Shown here: positions 1 to 8,197 of the stretch, in pieces | Position numbering within the stretch: the stretch's first letter is position 1 | Layout of the letters: each line of letters opens with the position of its first letter | DNA from: Chryseobacterium sp. 3008163 | GTDB taxonomy: Bacteria; Bacteroidota; Bacteroidia; Flavobacteriales; Weeksellaceae | Direction: 5' to 3' | Assembly: GCF_003669035.1 (NCBI RefSeq) | Contig: NZ_CP033070.1 | Span: forward strand, 372,001 to 436,000 | Length of the DNA: 64,000 bases | Made by a program: the position numbers and the translations under genes | Notes under the pieces: generated by a model | The model's database searches: none | The model's input: the letters and a program-made list of their open reading frames with translations, nothing else | What the model was told of the DNA's origin: nothing

Positions 1-509
1 AAATGGACAAAACTACTGTCATTCATGATCCTTTCGAACTGATCGACGGATTCCATAAACCTGCTGACCACTTCTTTATCCCTGATCTCCTTTGGGATCA
101 GTTGACCTTTGCACAGCGAAGAAAAGTTACTTTGCATCCGCATTCTTTCTTTACTGGTCTTCGTGATGTACAAATAGCAGTAGTGATTGAGAAAAGGTCT
201 CTCGTTGAAATGTCTTTCAAAAGATTTTGACAGAAAGCTCTGGTCTTCCTTGGACAGATCAGGGTTATAGTTTTCTTTGATAAACCAATCCTGTTTGTGC
301 ACAATTGTAAAGTCAGGCAGGGTCTTGACCGCCTTGAACCATGCGGAGTGGATCGCTTCATATTCAGCCGATGCCACGGTAAACAATTCAGGAAGCCTGA
401 CCTTGAAACAGACCGTTACATCCGCATCTTTTGAAATGATACAATCGTTTTCTATCGCAAGCAGTGGAAATTTACTCTCCAGCGTTGCGGCTTTGGAGGT
501 ATTTCTCAT
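1..509 (-). CDS. traG: TraG conjugation ATPase, N-terminal part (cut by window edge)
   Basis: Reading the minus strand from the ATG at 509 gives an open frame of about 169 codons that runs out of the window. It begins MRNTSKAATLESKFPLLAIE and continues with SAEYEAIHSAW, HKQDWFIKENY, SFERHFNERPF and KERMRMQSNFSSLCKG, the recognisable N-terminal region of Bacteroidetes TraG. This family is the VirB4-like ATPase that powers the mating-pair apparatus at the inner membrane. The Walker motifs lie in the missing part. The start overlaps the traF stop (shared ATGA), so the two are translationally coupled. Identity is by recalled family resemblance. Confidence 0.88.
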   Translation of the reverse strand, partial: MRNTSKAATLESKFPLLAIENDCIISKDADVTVCFKVRLPELFTVASAEYEAIHSAWFKAVKTLPDFTIVHKQDWFIKENYNPDLSKEDQSFLSKSFERHFNERPFLNHYCYLYITKTSKERMRMQSNFSSLCKGQLIPKEIRDKEVVSRFMESVDQFERIMNDSSFVH

Positions 510-844
510 GCTGAATTTTTTTGACGGTTGGTTTTAAGGTAGCGGTAGATGCCTTTTCTGCTGATGATGTATTGGGGATGCTTTTTCTGAGAACCCAATT
601 TCATCAGTCCGTGTTCCCCATATTTAGCGTTCAATGAGAAAGTCTGCCAGATCAGGATTCCGCTGCTGGCTCCGCCAAGTGTGAGGCAGAGATAGGTATT
701 GACACCCGCGATATACATGATCATAATACAGATCAAGAGCCCTAACAGGCCACCTGCAAAAATAAACAGGTACTGTGCTTTGAGTCCTTTGAACTCTACC
801 GTTCTTCCGATGCCTTTGTTGATATGATAGGTATTCATCATCAT
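506..844 (-). CDS. traF: TraF conjugative transposon protein (DUF4133)
   Basis: This 112-aa protein begins MMMNTYHINKGIGRTVEFKG and has two adjacent hydrophobic segments (roughly residues 25-47 and 50-68), then a basic tail with GLMKLGSQKKHPQYI. Size, the INKGIGR N-terminus and the place between traE and traG match the DUF4133/TraF family of Bacteroides conjugative transposons, a VirB3-like inner-membrane component of the mating channel. It overlaps traG by 4 nt and lies 4 nt after traE, so all three belong to one leftward operon. The VirB3 analogy is family knowledge, not visible here. Confidence 0.9.
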   Translation of the reverse strand: MMMNTYHINKGIGRTVEFKGLKAQYLFIFAGGLLGLLICIMIMYIAGVNTYLCLTLGGASSGILIWQTFSLNAKYGEHGLMKLGSQKKHPQYIISRKGIYRYLKTNRQKNSA

Positions 845-848
845 CAGT

Positions 849-1154
849 TTAAAGGAAGAATGAACGAAGGATCGTTGCTGCGACGATCAGAAAGATACAC
901 GCCCCGAACCAGCTGGCAGCGGTCTTGCTGGTGTCGGGATCACCGCTGCTGAACTTGTTGTAGACCTTGACCCCACCGATCAGTCCCACGACCGCCCCGA
1001 TCGCATAGATAAGTTGGGTTGCAGGCTCGAAATAGGAGGTCACCATCTGGGTCGCCTCATTGATTCCTGCGGTACCATTGCCTTGGGCAAAAGCACCCGT
1101 TACTGCTAAAAAGGTCAGACCTAATAGCAATAATTTTTTTCTTTGTTTTTCCAT
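849..1154 (-). CDS. traE: TraE conjugative transposon protein (DUF4134)
   Basis: The 101-aa protein starts MEKQRKKLLLLGLTFLAVTG and has a signal peptide ending near AFAQ. It then has two membrane segments (about 47-65 and 80-100) around the motif GVKVYNKFSSGDPDTSKTAA, diagnostic of DUF4134/TraE, a VirB2-like small protein of Bacteroidetes conjugation systems. It heads the traE-traF-traG block. In related elements traD lies directly upstream, whereas here a plus-strand araC-monooxygenase pair separates them, so traE needs its own promoter or long read-through. I could not find a clear -7 box just upstream. Confidence 0.9.
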   Translation of the reverse strand: MEKQRKKLLLLGLTFLAVTGAFAQGNGTAGINEATQMVTSYFEPATQLIYAIGAVVGLIGGVKVYNKFSSGDPDTSKTAASWFGACIFLIVAATILRSFFL

Positions 1155-1350
1155 AATTGAAACACATTAATTATTACTTTACCCCACACCCTGTGGGTTG
1201 ATGAGGCAAAGGTGTTATGGAAACAGATGTGCTATTATTACTTGTCTTTCTACCGTATAGTTTGGCGAAAAATGGCTTTTGATGAGAAAATGAAACTGTA
1301 ATAATGATGATCTCGAGGGATTGCTTATTTAGATCAATTGAATTATTTTG

Positions 1351-1358
1351 TAGCTTTG
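1351..1358 (+). promoter_or_regulatory. Probable -7 box for the araC-monooxygenase pair
   Basis: TAGCTTTG fits the Bacteroidetes TAnnTTTG -7 consensus and lies 49 nt before the araC start. No good -33 TTTG is seen at the usual distance. The rest of the 253-nt gap from 1155 holds only a short GC-rich repeat (CCCACACCCTGTGGG, near 1183). Confidence 0.45.
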
Positions 1359-1407
1359 AATGGTTGCTTAAGCAATAAAACTACTTGTTAAATAACCGTA
1401 CATTTGA

Positions 1408-2253
1408 ATGCGTAAAAACGATCAGCACATTCCTGTTAATACAATGACTGAAAACTCTGGTCAGGGTATTTCTATCGATAAAATAAGTCTGGATAAACCT
1501 GATTTTAAACATTCACACCGGGACGACGGATATACTTTTCATATCATCGAAAAAGGCGTTATTCATATTGAAATTGATTTTCAGAAGTATGAGATCCACG
1601 CACCATCCGTTGTATATATGCATCCAAATCAAGTACACCGTATTTTGGATTTTGAAAAAATTACCGTCTGCTCATTGTCTGTAAAAGATGAAAACCTGAA
1701 TCCTGATTATCTTAAACTGCTGGAAGAGATTGCTCCTGCAAAGCCTTTGGAGCTTACTAATGAAACCAATTCAACACTCTCTGATATCTTTAGGCTTTGC
1801 TACAATTTTTCAATTCAAAAAAATAATAAACTCCATTATTCTTTACTGAAAGACAGTTGCAATACGCTGGTTGCATTTCTGATCTCACAATTTCTGGATC
1901 AAAATAAACCGGAATCCAATTTTTCAAGGTTTGAGATCGTGGCAAAATCCTTCAAACTATTATTGGAAAAGAATTACTGTAATTCAAAAAGTCCGAGCGG
2001 GTATGCAGATCAATTGAATATTTCTACCTCTTATCTGAATGAGTGCGTTAAGAATACGACAGGTTCTTCAGTTTCTCAACATATCAAGAACAGAGTTGTG
2101 TTGGAAGCAAAAAGAATGCTTTATCACAGCGAAAAATCAATTAAAGAAATTTCGTTTGAATTGGGATACGATGATCATTCCTATTTTTCAAGACTCTTTA
2201 CCAAAGCTGCAGGAATCTCTGCTTTAGCTTTCCAAAACAAAAACCACGAATAG
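1408..2253 (+). CDS. AraC family transcriptional regulator
   Basis: The 281-aa protein has an N-terminal cupin-like sensor (SHRDDGYTFHIIEKG, MHPNQVHRI, residues about 30-85) and a C-terminal double helix-turn-helix ending in a typical AraC signature (SIKEISFELGYDDHSYFSRL). It lies 79 nt before a FAD monooxygenase on the same strand, so the natural guess is that it senses a small molecule and controls that enzyme. The pair sits between traE and traD, facing against the tra operon, which marks it as a cargo insertion. The ligand is unknown. Confidence 0.88.
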   Translation: MRKNDQHIPVNTMTENSGQGISIDKISLDKPDFKHSHRDDGYTFHIIEKGVIHIEIDFQKYEIHAPSVVYMHPNQVHRILDFEKITVCSLSVKDENLNPDYLKLLEEIAPAKPLELTNETNSTLSDIFRLCYNFSIQKNNKLHYSLLKDSCNTLVAFLISQFLDQNKPESNFSRFEIVAKSFKLLLEKNYCNSKSPSGYADQLNISTSYLNECVKNTTGSSVSQHIKNRVVLEAKRMLYHSEKSIKEISFELGYDDHSYFSRLFTKAAGISALAFQNKNHE

Positions 2254-2332
2254 TCCTATCATTACTATTTTCTGTTATTGCCTGATGCGCTACTGTTTGA
2301 GAATTTTGCACCATAATTAAATCATTGATAAA

Positions 2333-3436
2333 ATGGAACACAATAAAAAAGTATTGGTATCCGGTGCAAGCTTCGCAGGACTTACAACTGCCTATTGGAT
2401 GAACAAAATGGGTTATAAAGTAACTGTAGTAGAAATTGGGAATCATCTTAAAATGGGAGGAACACCTGTGGATATTAAAGATGAAACTGTGAATATTGTA
2501 AAACGGATGGGAATTTTTGAACAGATAAAAGCCCAAAGGATAGGTCCTGAAAAATGGGAATTCAAAAATGCTGATGATGTGAGTGAAAAAACTGTTTTTT
2601 TAGAAAAGCAGCCAGACAATGAGTTTGAAATTGAAAGAGATATTCTGCTCAACATGCTTTTTGACCTTGTAAAAGAAGACGTCAATTTTATCTTTAATAA
2701 CAGCATCACTTCTTTAAATGAGAAAAAAGATTGCATAGAAGTTGCTTTCAAAGATGGTTCTCAAAGTCAATTTGAACTGGTGTTTGGCTGTGACGGAATC
2801 CATTCTGCGGTGCGGAGAATCTGCTTTGGAGAAGAATCAGAATATGCTCGTTTTCTGGGACAATATTTTTGTGTTGTGATCGCTAAAGGATCGTTGGTGG
2901 AAGCAGGCACTTATCATATGTACGCAGAACCGAACAAAGGTCTTGCGCTCTATGCTTATAACAACAAAACAGACATCATTTTTACCTTCCGTCCGGAAAA
3001 GGAAATCCTTTATGATTACCGTGATCAGGAGCAAATGAAACAGATTGTTCAAGAGCAAATAGAAAATATGAGCTGGAGAGCAACTGAGTTAAAAGAAGAA
3101 TTACTCAATTCCGAATCTTTTTACTTTGATAAATTCTGTCAGATCAAAATGTCCTCGTGGACGAAAGGTCGTGTTGCATTGGTTGGTGATGCAGGCTATT
3201 GTGCTTCACCCGCAGCAGGAATGGGAGGTTCGCTAGCTATCATTGGAGCGACAGCTTTGGCGGACGCCTTTGAAAAATACAATGGTAATTTTGAACTGGC
3301 TTTTGAAGGATACAATAGAGAGTTTAGACCTTTCACAGAAGAAGTTCAGGCTGACGCAGTAGAAATGCTGGACAAACTTTTACCGGCAACGCAGGAGGAA
3401 ATAGACTTGAGAAATAAAAATGGTTTTGAATTTTAA
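2333..3436 (+). CDS. FAD-dependent monooxygenase (PHBH/UbiH superfamily)
   Basis: The 367-aa protein has an N-terminal Rossmann FAD site (VSGASFAGLTTAYWMNKMGY), the mid-protein DG motif (VFGCDGIHSAVRR) and a C-terminal GD motif (GRVALVGDAGYCASPAAGMG), the three hallmarks of flavoprotein hydroxylases that use NAD(P)H and O2 to oxidise aromatic substrates. TetX belongs to the same superfamily and has similar length, but the sequence is clearly not TetX-like in its substrate region. The substrate is unknown. It is probably co-regulated with the AraC gene 79 nt upstream and is cargo within the tra region. Confidence 0.85.
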   Translation: MEHNKKVLVSGASFAGLTTAYWMNKMGYKVTVVEIGNHLKMGGTPVDIKDETVNIVKRMGIFEQIKAQRIGPEKWEFKNADDVSEKTVFLEKQPDNEFEIERDILLNMLFDLVKEDVNFIFNNSITSLNEKKDCIEVAFKDGSQSQFELVFGCDGIHSAVRRICFGEESEYARFLGQYFCVVIAKGSLVEAGTYHMYAEPNKGLALYAYNNKTDIIFTFRPEKEILYDYRDQEQMKQIVQEQIENMSWRATELKEELLNSESFYFDKFCQIKMSSWTKGRVALVGDAGYCASPAAGMGGSLAIIGATALADAFEKYNGNFELAFEGYNREFRPFTEEVQADAVEMLDKLLPATQEEIDLRNKNGFEF

Positions 3437-3582
3437 ATTTGTTTTGATGACAGTAAAATCAATTGAAAATCGTACCGAGTCTTAATAATTTGAGACTAGT
3501 TATGATTATTTACTCTATCCTTTCAATTCAATATACTGGTAAATCTTTTTTAACTTTATCAAAATATTAAAGGGGAATTTGT

Positions 3583-4206
3583 CTAAACAAACTCCCCAAT
3601 ATCGAAACCTTCTGCATCATCTTTACGCTTAAAAGCAATTCCATCATCTTCATTCGAAATATTCTGGCTCAGCAAATTAGCAACTCTCTTTGATGCATCA
3701 CCTAATGAATTTTCTAAAAGATCAAAAAGCTCGGTTCCCTGAATTTTTTGAATGATGTGAACTGCTTGTTGTTCTAAGTCAGGCTCCAGCACATCTCGCT
3801 GAAGCAGCTGTCCCGCAGTACTCAATTCCTGAAAGGTAACCCCTGTGGCGAAACCGCTTTCGATGATAGAATCATTCTGGTATTGCCAGTCTTCTTCCTC
3901 GTCTTCCTGATCATTATTTTTGATCAGTATCTCGTCCAGTTCTTTCTTTGAAGCCGTATTTTCAATTACTTTCTCTTTGGTTTCTGGATCAAAATTATTT
4001 GCATTAACTGTACTAGATTCATCGTGGCCTTGATCGGCGTCAGATGGCAGCGGATGTCTGTTTTCTTTCTTTGTTTCTCCCATAACAGAGGGTAATTCTG
4101 ACCTATTGTCGGTGTTTTTTTCCTGAGGATACTGGTTTGAAAACTTCCTGTCCCAAAGAATTAATATGATAATGACTAACAGTGCTATGATGATTAATTG
4201 TTCCAT
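3583..4206 (-). CDS. traD: TraD-like conjugative transposon protein
   Basis: The 207-aa protein has one N-terminal membrane segment (EQLIIIALLVIIILILWD), a long acidic low-complexity middle, and a conserved C-terminal region (GVTFQELSTAGQLLQ, IIQKIQGTELFDLLENS, ending FDIGEFV). This layout matches the TraD protein of Bacteroides-type conjugative transposons, whose function is unknown. It lies 11 nt after traB in the traA-traB-traD leftward operon. Before 3583 the operon meets the converging monooxygenase gene, and no clear terminator hairpin was seen in the 146-nt gap. Confidence 0.8.
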   Translation of the reverse strand: MEQLIIIALLVIIILILWDRKFSNQYPQEKNTDNRSELPSVMGETKKENRHPLPSDADQGHDESSTVNANNFDPETKEKVIENTASKKELDEILIKNNDQEDEEEDWQYQNDSIIESGFATGVTFQELSTAGQLLQRDVLEPDLEQQAVHIIQKIQGTELFDLLENSLGDASKRVANLLSQNISNEDDGIAFKRKDDAEGFDIGEFV

Positions 4207-4217
4207 AAGATGATATA

Positions 4218-4612
4218 TTAAAAAATTGGACGGTATTTGTTGTTGAAATCATCAGTGATCTCTTTTTCAAACGTTTCGAAGTGATGCGCTAACACATTGT
4301 CAAGATAAGCGTACAGAGGAATCTGGTCGTCGGCAATGATCTGGATGATACGCGATAAACGTTCATGATATTCAGGACGGATGTAGATGCTTTTATCACC
4401 ACGCTTGGTCATCGTATGATGGGTCAGAAACTGCTCAGCATAGGAGATCTCATTATTTTTTTGCCCTTTATTTTTTGCTTCGTCGCAAGTTTTTCCTGTG
4501 GGGAATCCGGTTCCTGGTTCGGAGGTTCTTTCTTTGCGCTGCCCGCCATAATGGACATCAGATATTGTTCATCGATACTGTTGTCTTCTTTGTTCTTTTT
4601 ATCAGTGTCCAT
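4218..4612 (-). pseudogene. traB: TraB-like DUF3408 protein, frame broken by one base
   Basis: Two minus-strand frames together make one DUF3408 protein. 4612-4424 encodes the N-terminus (SIDEQYLMSIMAGSAKK), and the frame reaching 4218 encodes the conserved C-terminus (SIYIRPEYHERLSRIIQII, YAYLDNVLAHHFETF). Adding one A to the 7-base run at 4456-4462 joins them (KNNEISYAEQFLTHH) into 131 aa, the usual family size. DUF3408 proteins sit between the ParA-like TraA and TraD in Bacteroidetes elements, as here. The break may be a homopolymer undercall. If real, only the N-terminal third is made, plus perhaps a 64-aa fragment from an internal ATG. Confidence 0.8.
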
Positions 4613-4616
4613 CTTT

Positions 4617-5384
4617 TTATAATTTTACAATACCTAAAAACTCATTCATAAACCGATCCAGCCTGCATAATGACATTAGTTTAGGATCTGCCGGCAGTAA
4701 GGTGGAACGAAAAACGGTTTTAGCAAAGGTCTCGCCTTCTTTTCGGAATCTCTTGCTGTCGGTGATGGAGGTTTCCATTAATTGAAGGCCAAGATCTTTG
4801 ATGACCTTTTCATAATTATTATACAAGGGGGTTTTTTCTCGGCCATCCACTTGGTTCCAAAAAAGATGAATACTTTTGATCTCGGTTTGCTTTTTCTTCA
4901 TTAATACATTGGTGAGTACGTCCGTAAAACTCAGGGTGCTTTCCAGGACAACCCTATCCGCGGTTATGGGTGAAAAGATGTAGTGTACACTGGCGAGTGT
5001 ACTCAAAATGCCAGCCGTATTGACCGTTCCGGGTAGATCCAGAAAAATAACGTCCGGAGATATTGCTGAATTGGCAACATACCCTTCAAGCTCTTCCAAA
5101 ACCGTATCGGTCTTGCTTTGAAAGACAGGATAAGCTTTTTTGTTGATGCTCGTAAACTGCTTATGGGCTATTTTTTTCAGTACCTCATTCTGCATCACTG
5201 TTTTCAGATCCCTTTCTCTCATCTGTACCAAACTGTACTGCGGGAAGTCACAGTCGAACACTGCGACATTATAACCCAGACGGTAATGAAGGATGCTGGC
5301 CATAAGTGCTGTGAAAGTGCTTTTGCCTACGCCTCCTTTTTGAGTCGAGAAGGCGATAATTGATGGTTGTTTTTTTGTTTCCAT
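4617..5384 (-). CDS. traA: ParA-family ATPase, TraA of conjugative transposon
   Basis: From ATG 5384 the protein is 255 aa. A start 13 codons upstream is possible, but METKKQ has AAAGAAA before it and fits the family. It has a deviant Walker A (KGGVGKST, residues 16-23), a DCDFPQ switch region and a hydrophobic Walker B (VIFLDLPG). ParA/MinD-type ATPases of this kind open the tra operon of Bacteroides elements and are thought to act in partitioning or positioning rather than DNA pumping. It leads the leftward traA-traB-traD block, 5 nt before traB. Confidence 0.88.
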   Translation of the reverse strand: METKKQPSIIAFSTQKGGVGKSTFTALMASILHYRLGYNVAVFDCDFPQYSLVQMRERDLKTVMQNEVLKKIAHKQFTSINKKAYPVFQSKTDTVLEELEGYVANSAISPDVIFLDLPGTVNTAGILSTLASVHYIFSPITADRVVLESTLSFTDVLTNVLMKKKQTEIKSIHLFWNQVDGREKTPLYNNYEKVIKDLGLQLMETSITDSKRFRKEGETFAKTVFRSTLLPADPKLMSLCRLDRFMNEFLGIVKL

Positions 5385-6028
5385 TTTCTTTGATTTTTTA
5401 ATTAAACATGGGTTGGTCAACATATATATATTGACAGCTGGCGGGCAGGCCTGACCTACATCCGGCTGTCCTGAAATCTTGGATATTTGAAAGCATTCCT
5501 GATTTCCGAAATGATGGCAGGTCTTTTAACCGTCAATCAATCTCCCGTCAGTGATTGCTGTCCTTTAGTCAGGGTGTAATTCCTGAAGGATTTACATCCG
5601 GACCTCAATCTGGCTGGCTATCTTGAAAGCCTGTATTGTTGCTTTCTGGATTTCAAGCGGTTTTGCCATCCAGCTCGCCTGCTGACATTCTTGTGCAAAT
5701 AAATAACATCGAGCTGTGGTCAGCTTCAGGGTGGTTGTCTTTGGCTAGCATTGGTGATGTTTGGCGCTATGTCCATCAAAGGATCTTTTAGACATTGTGG
5801 TTTTCTTTGTCAAAGGAGAATTGACCGGTTGATCAATCTTAAACTTTTAAGATGTAAAAGTGTCCTGAAAAGGACCCATTCTATTGTATGATAGGTTGAT
5901 CCTTTCACCCGAAAGGGGCAAGTTGTGTTTTGAGCATCTCGAAACGTTTTCGGATGCTCAAAACAACTTGCCCTTGCAGGGGGCAGAAACAATCTCCGAA
6001 GTCGATGTTTTAAAAATTAATTGGAAAG
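5385..6028 (+). other. Divergent traA/mobA spacer, candidate oriT region
   Basis: This 644-nt gap between leftward traA and rightward mobA has no convincing gene. Near traA is a dyad GTCAA-N10-TTGAC (5416-5435), a possible operator. Next to mobA are two hairpins described separately (5901-5973). In Bacteroides mobilisation systems oriT lies just upstream of mobA/mobB, so the nic site is probably here, but I cannot place it exactly. A 60-aa minus frame at 5810-5992 follows the hairpin arms and is not believable. Confidence 0.5.
5901..5973. repeat. Tandem hairpins, likely relaxosome/oriT structure
   Basis: A small hairpin (CCTTTC, 4-nt loop, GAAAGG, 5901-5916) is followed by a large one. Its left arm at 5916-5938 pairs with the right arm at 5953-5973 over about 21 bp with a 2-nt bulge, and the 14-nt loop itself contains a CGAAA/TTTTCG dyad. 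It lies about 55 nt before mobA and lacks a T tract, so a recombination or relaxase-recognition role is likelier than termination. This is inference from position and symmetry. Confidence 0.55.
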
Positions 6029-6469
6029 ATGATGAATGAACATAATGGCAAACCACAGAAAAAGACGGGACGCCGTCCGAAGGCCGATCCTGCCAAGATC
6101 CGATATACGATCTCATTCAATGAGGTGGAACATTCCCGCTTTCTTGAACTTTTTGACGAGTCAGGAATGAAAATAAAAGCCCATTTTATTACGTCCTGTA
6201 TTTTCGAAAAGACGATCAAAACGGTGAAGGTGGACAAAGGAACGACCGATTTTTATATGCGGTTGACCTCATTTCACAGCCAGTTTCGGGCTGTCGGGGT
6301 GAACTATAATCAGATCGTGAAGATCCTATACCATAATTTTTCTGAGAAAAAAGCAGCGGCTTTGCTCTATAAATTGGAAAAGAATACTGTTGAAATGGTG
6401 GACGTCTTCAAAAAAGTGATGCAGTTGACGGAAGAATTTGATCAAAAACATTTGAAAAATTCAGAATGA
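6029..6469 (+). CDS. mobA: MobA mobilisation (relaxosome accessory) protein
   Basis: This 146-aa basic protein begins MMNEHNGKPQKKTGRRPKAD and contains IRYTISFNEVEHSRFLELF (ribbon-helix-helix-like), VNYNQIVKIL and a helical tail. This pattern belongs to the small DNA-binding protein that precedes the relaxase in Bacteroidetes mobilisation modules and helps load it at oriT. The next gene starts 1 nt after its stop, so the two are coupled. The start may be either of the two tandem ATGs at 6029 or 6032. Confidence 0.85.
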   Translation: MMNEHNGKPQKKTGRRPKADPAKIRYTISFNEVEHSRFLELFDESGMKIKAHFITSCIFEKTIKTVKVDKGTTDFYMRLTSFHSQFRAVGVNYNQIVKILYHNFSEKKAAALLYKLEKNTVEMVDVFKKVMQLTEEFDQKHLKNSE

Positions 6470-6470
6470 G

Positions 6471-7754
6471 ATGATCGCAAAAATTGGAAGAAGCAGTAAT
6501 CTGTTTGGAACACTCTCCTACAACAATTTGAAAATGGAACAGGATAAGGGAGAGATCCTGTTGATCAACAAAATAATTGAAACGGCTGATGGGAAATATT
6601 CTGTGGCTCAATTGGCAAAATCATTTGAACCTTATTTGTTGGCAAACCGGAAGACTGAAAAACACACCTTGCATATTTCTTTAAATCCTGATCCTACTGA
6701 CAACGTCTCTGATGAACAATATCGAGAAATGGCCCAGCTTTATCTGGACGAAATGGGTTATGGCGATCAGCCATTCATTGTGTTCAAGCACACAGATATC
6801 GACAGAAGCCATATCCATATTGTTTCAGTTTGTGTAGATGAAGATGGAAAAAAGATCTCTGATCAATTTGAAAAGGTTCGTTCGATGAAAGTCTGCCGGG
6901 AGCTGGAGAAAAAATTTAGTTTAATATCAGCGCTTAAGAAACAACCTGCGAAAAACCAAATGGTATTTAGGCCGGTCAATTATATGGCTGGAGGTATTAA
7001 AAGCCAGATGGCCTCAGTGGTAAGATACCTTCCATCCCATTACCAATTTCAATCTTTAGGGGAATATAATGCGTTGCTGTCTCTCTTTAACATTACAGTG
7101 GACAAAGTGGAAGGAGAATTACAAGGTCAACTAAGAAGAGGATTGCTGTATTTTCCATTAGACAATCAGGGCGAAAAGGCAGGAAATCCTGTCAAGGCAT
7201 CTTTGTTTGGAAAAAATGCAGGGATCGATGCTCTCGAAAAGCACTTCACTGCTGGTAAAAACAAAAGCAATGATCAATTGGTCAAACAAAATTTGAGAAA
7301 AGCGATCACTGAAGCGCATCATTCTTCTACAAATGAGCAGGCATTTAAAAAGAAATTAAAAAAAATAGGAATTGATACCGTTGTCCGGAAAAACGACAAC
7401 GGCAGGATCTACGGTATCACTTTTATTGATCACCATTCAAAAACGGTTTGGAACGGGTCAAGATTGGGAAAGGAGTATTCTGCAAACACCTTCAATAATT
7501 ATTGGAACAATGACGTCAAACCTGAAATTAAAGGACCTGTTCGACAGCAATCAAAAATATCTCGGTCAAATGACATGAAAGACTTAACTACTGACCAACC
7601 CTGTCATTTTTTCGATCTTTTGAATATTGAAAAGCGTGACGATGGTTTGATAGAAGCGTTTGGTGGTTTACTTCCGGAAGCACAGGGCGAAGATTATGAA
7701 GAACAGGATTTTGCGAATAAAATGAACAAAAAGAAGAAACGAAGAAGGCAATAG
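6471..7754 (+). CDS. mobB: MobB relaxase/mobilisation nuclease
   Basis: This 427-aa protein starts MIAKIGRSSNLFGTLSYNNL and has the metal-binding histidine motif HTDIDRSHIHIV (H107, H114, H116) with the upstream strand TLHISLNP, which is the catalytic core of relaxase domains. A likely catalytic tyrosine is Y17. The enzyme nicks oriT and stays bound to the 5' end for transfer. The C-terminal 100 residues are polar and end in a basic run (KKKKRRRQ), probably DNA-binding. It lies between mobA and mobC, with one minus-strand gene inserted before mobC. Confidence 0.9.
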   Translation: MIAKIGRSSNLFGTLSYNNLKMEQDKGEILLINKIIETADGKYSVAQLAKSFEPYLLANRKTEKHTLHISLNPDPTDNVSDEQYREMAQLYLDEMGYGDQPFIVFKHTDIDRSHIHIVSVCVDEDGKKISDQFEKVRSMKVCRELEKKFSLISALKKQPAKNQMVFRPVNYMAGGIKSQMASVVRYLPSHYQFQSLGEYNALLSLFNITVDKVEGELQGQLRRGLLYFPLDNQGEKAGNPVKASLFGKNAGIDALEKHFTAGKNKSNDQLVKQNLRKAITEAHHSSTNEQAFKKKLKKIGIDTVVRKNDNGRIYGITFIDHHSKTVWNGSRLGKEYSANTFNNYWNNDVKPEIKGPVRQQSKISRSNDMKDLTTDQPCHFFDLLNIEKRDDGLIEAFGGLLPEAQGEDYEEQDFANKMNKKKKRRRQ

Positions 7755-7794
7755 GTCAACTATTTCTAAGGTATAATACCTATGTATTAACTTG

Positions 7795-8049
7795 TCATTT
7801 AACAACTCTATCAACAGTTATGATTCTGAAAGTATTAGAGTTAACGGTAATTCGAATATTCTTATCCACATTGGTTAAATAAAAGTTTTTTCCAACTTTT
7901 TGAAAAGATTTCTTATCTGTTTCTTGAATTAAATTGAAAAGCATAATCTCAATTTCAGATTTTGAAAAATTACTTTTAAGTTTCTTGTTTATTCTGCCGT
8001 AAACAAGCTCAGTGTAGCAAATGTTATTTAAAATTTCAGTTTTGTTCAT
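7795..8049 (-). CDS. DUF3781 small protein
   Basis: The 84-aa protein begins MNKTEILNNICYTELVYGRI and ends with NVDKNIRITVNSNTFRIITV. I recognise this as the DUF3781 family, single-domain proteins of unknown function found scattered in Firmicutes and Bacteroidetes. It is on the minus strand between mobB and mobC, breaking a block usually contiguous, so it is probably a separately acquired gene. No partner gene is adjacent. Confidence 0.75.
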   Translation of the reverse strand: MNKTEILNNICYTELVYGRINKKLKSNFSKSEIEIMLFNLIQETDKKSFQKVGKNFYLTNVDKNIRITVNSNTFRIITVDRVVK

Positions 8050-8197
8050 TGTTTCTTTTAATTAAATACTACCAAACAAAAATAACAAAAAAATTGCATC
8101 ATTTTTATTAAGCCAAACAGCGCCCATTGCGACCATCGACTAGCACTTTTCCAAAGCCATTCATTACAGCCATTACATTTACTCCCGAACATTAAAA

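Noticed and set aside
2333-3436. TetX tetracycline monooxygenase
   Set aside because: Only the FAD and GD motifs agree. The substrate-binding region is not similar to TetX.
4456-4462. Programmed -1 frameshift in traB
   Set aside because: The run is not followed by an evident stem-loop, and many similar breaks occur in other genes, so sequencing error is simpler.
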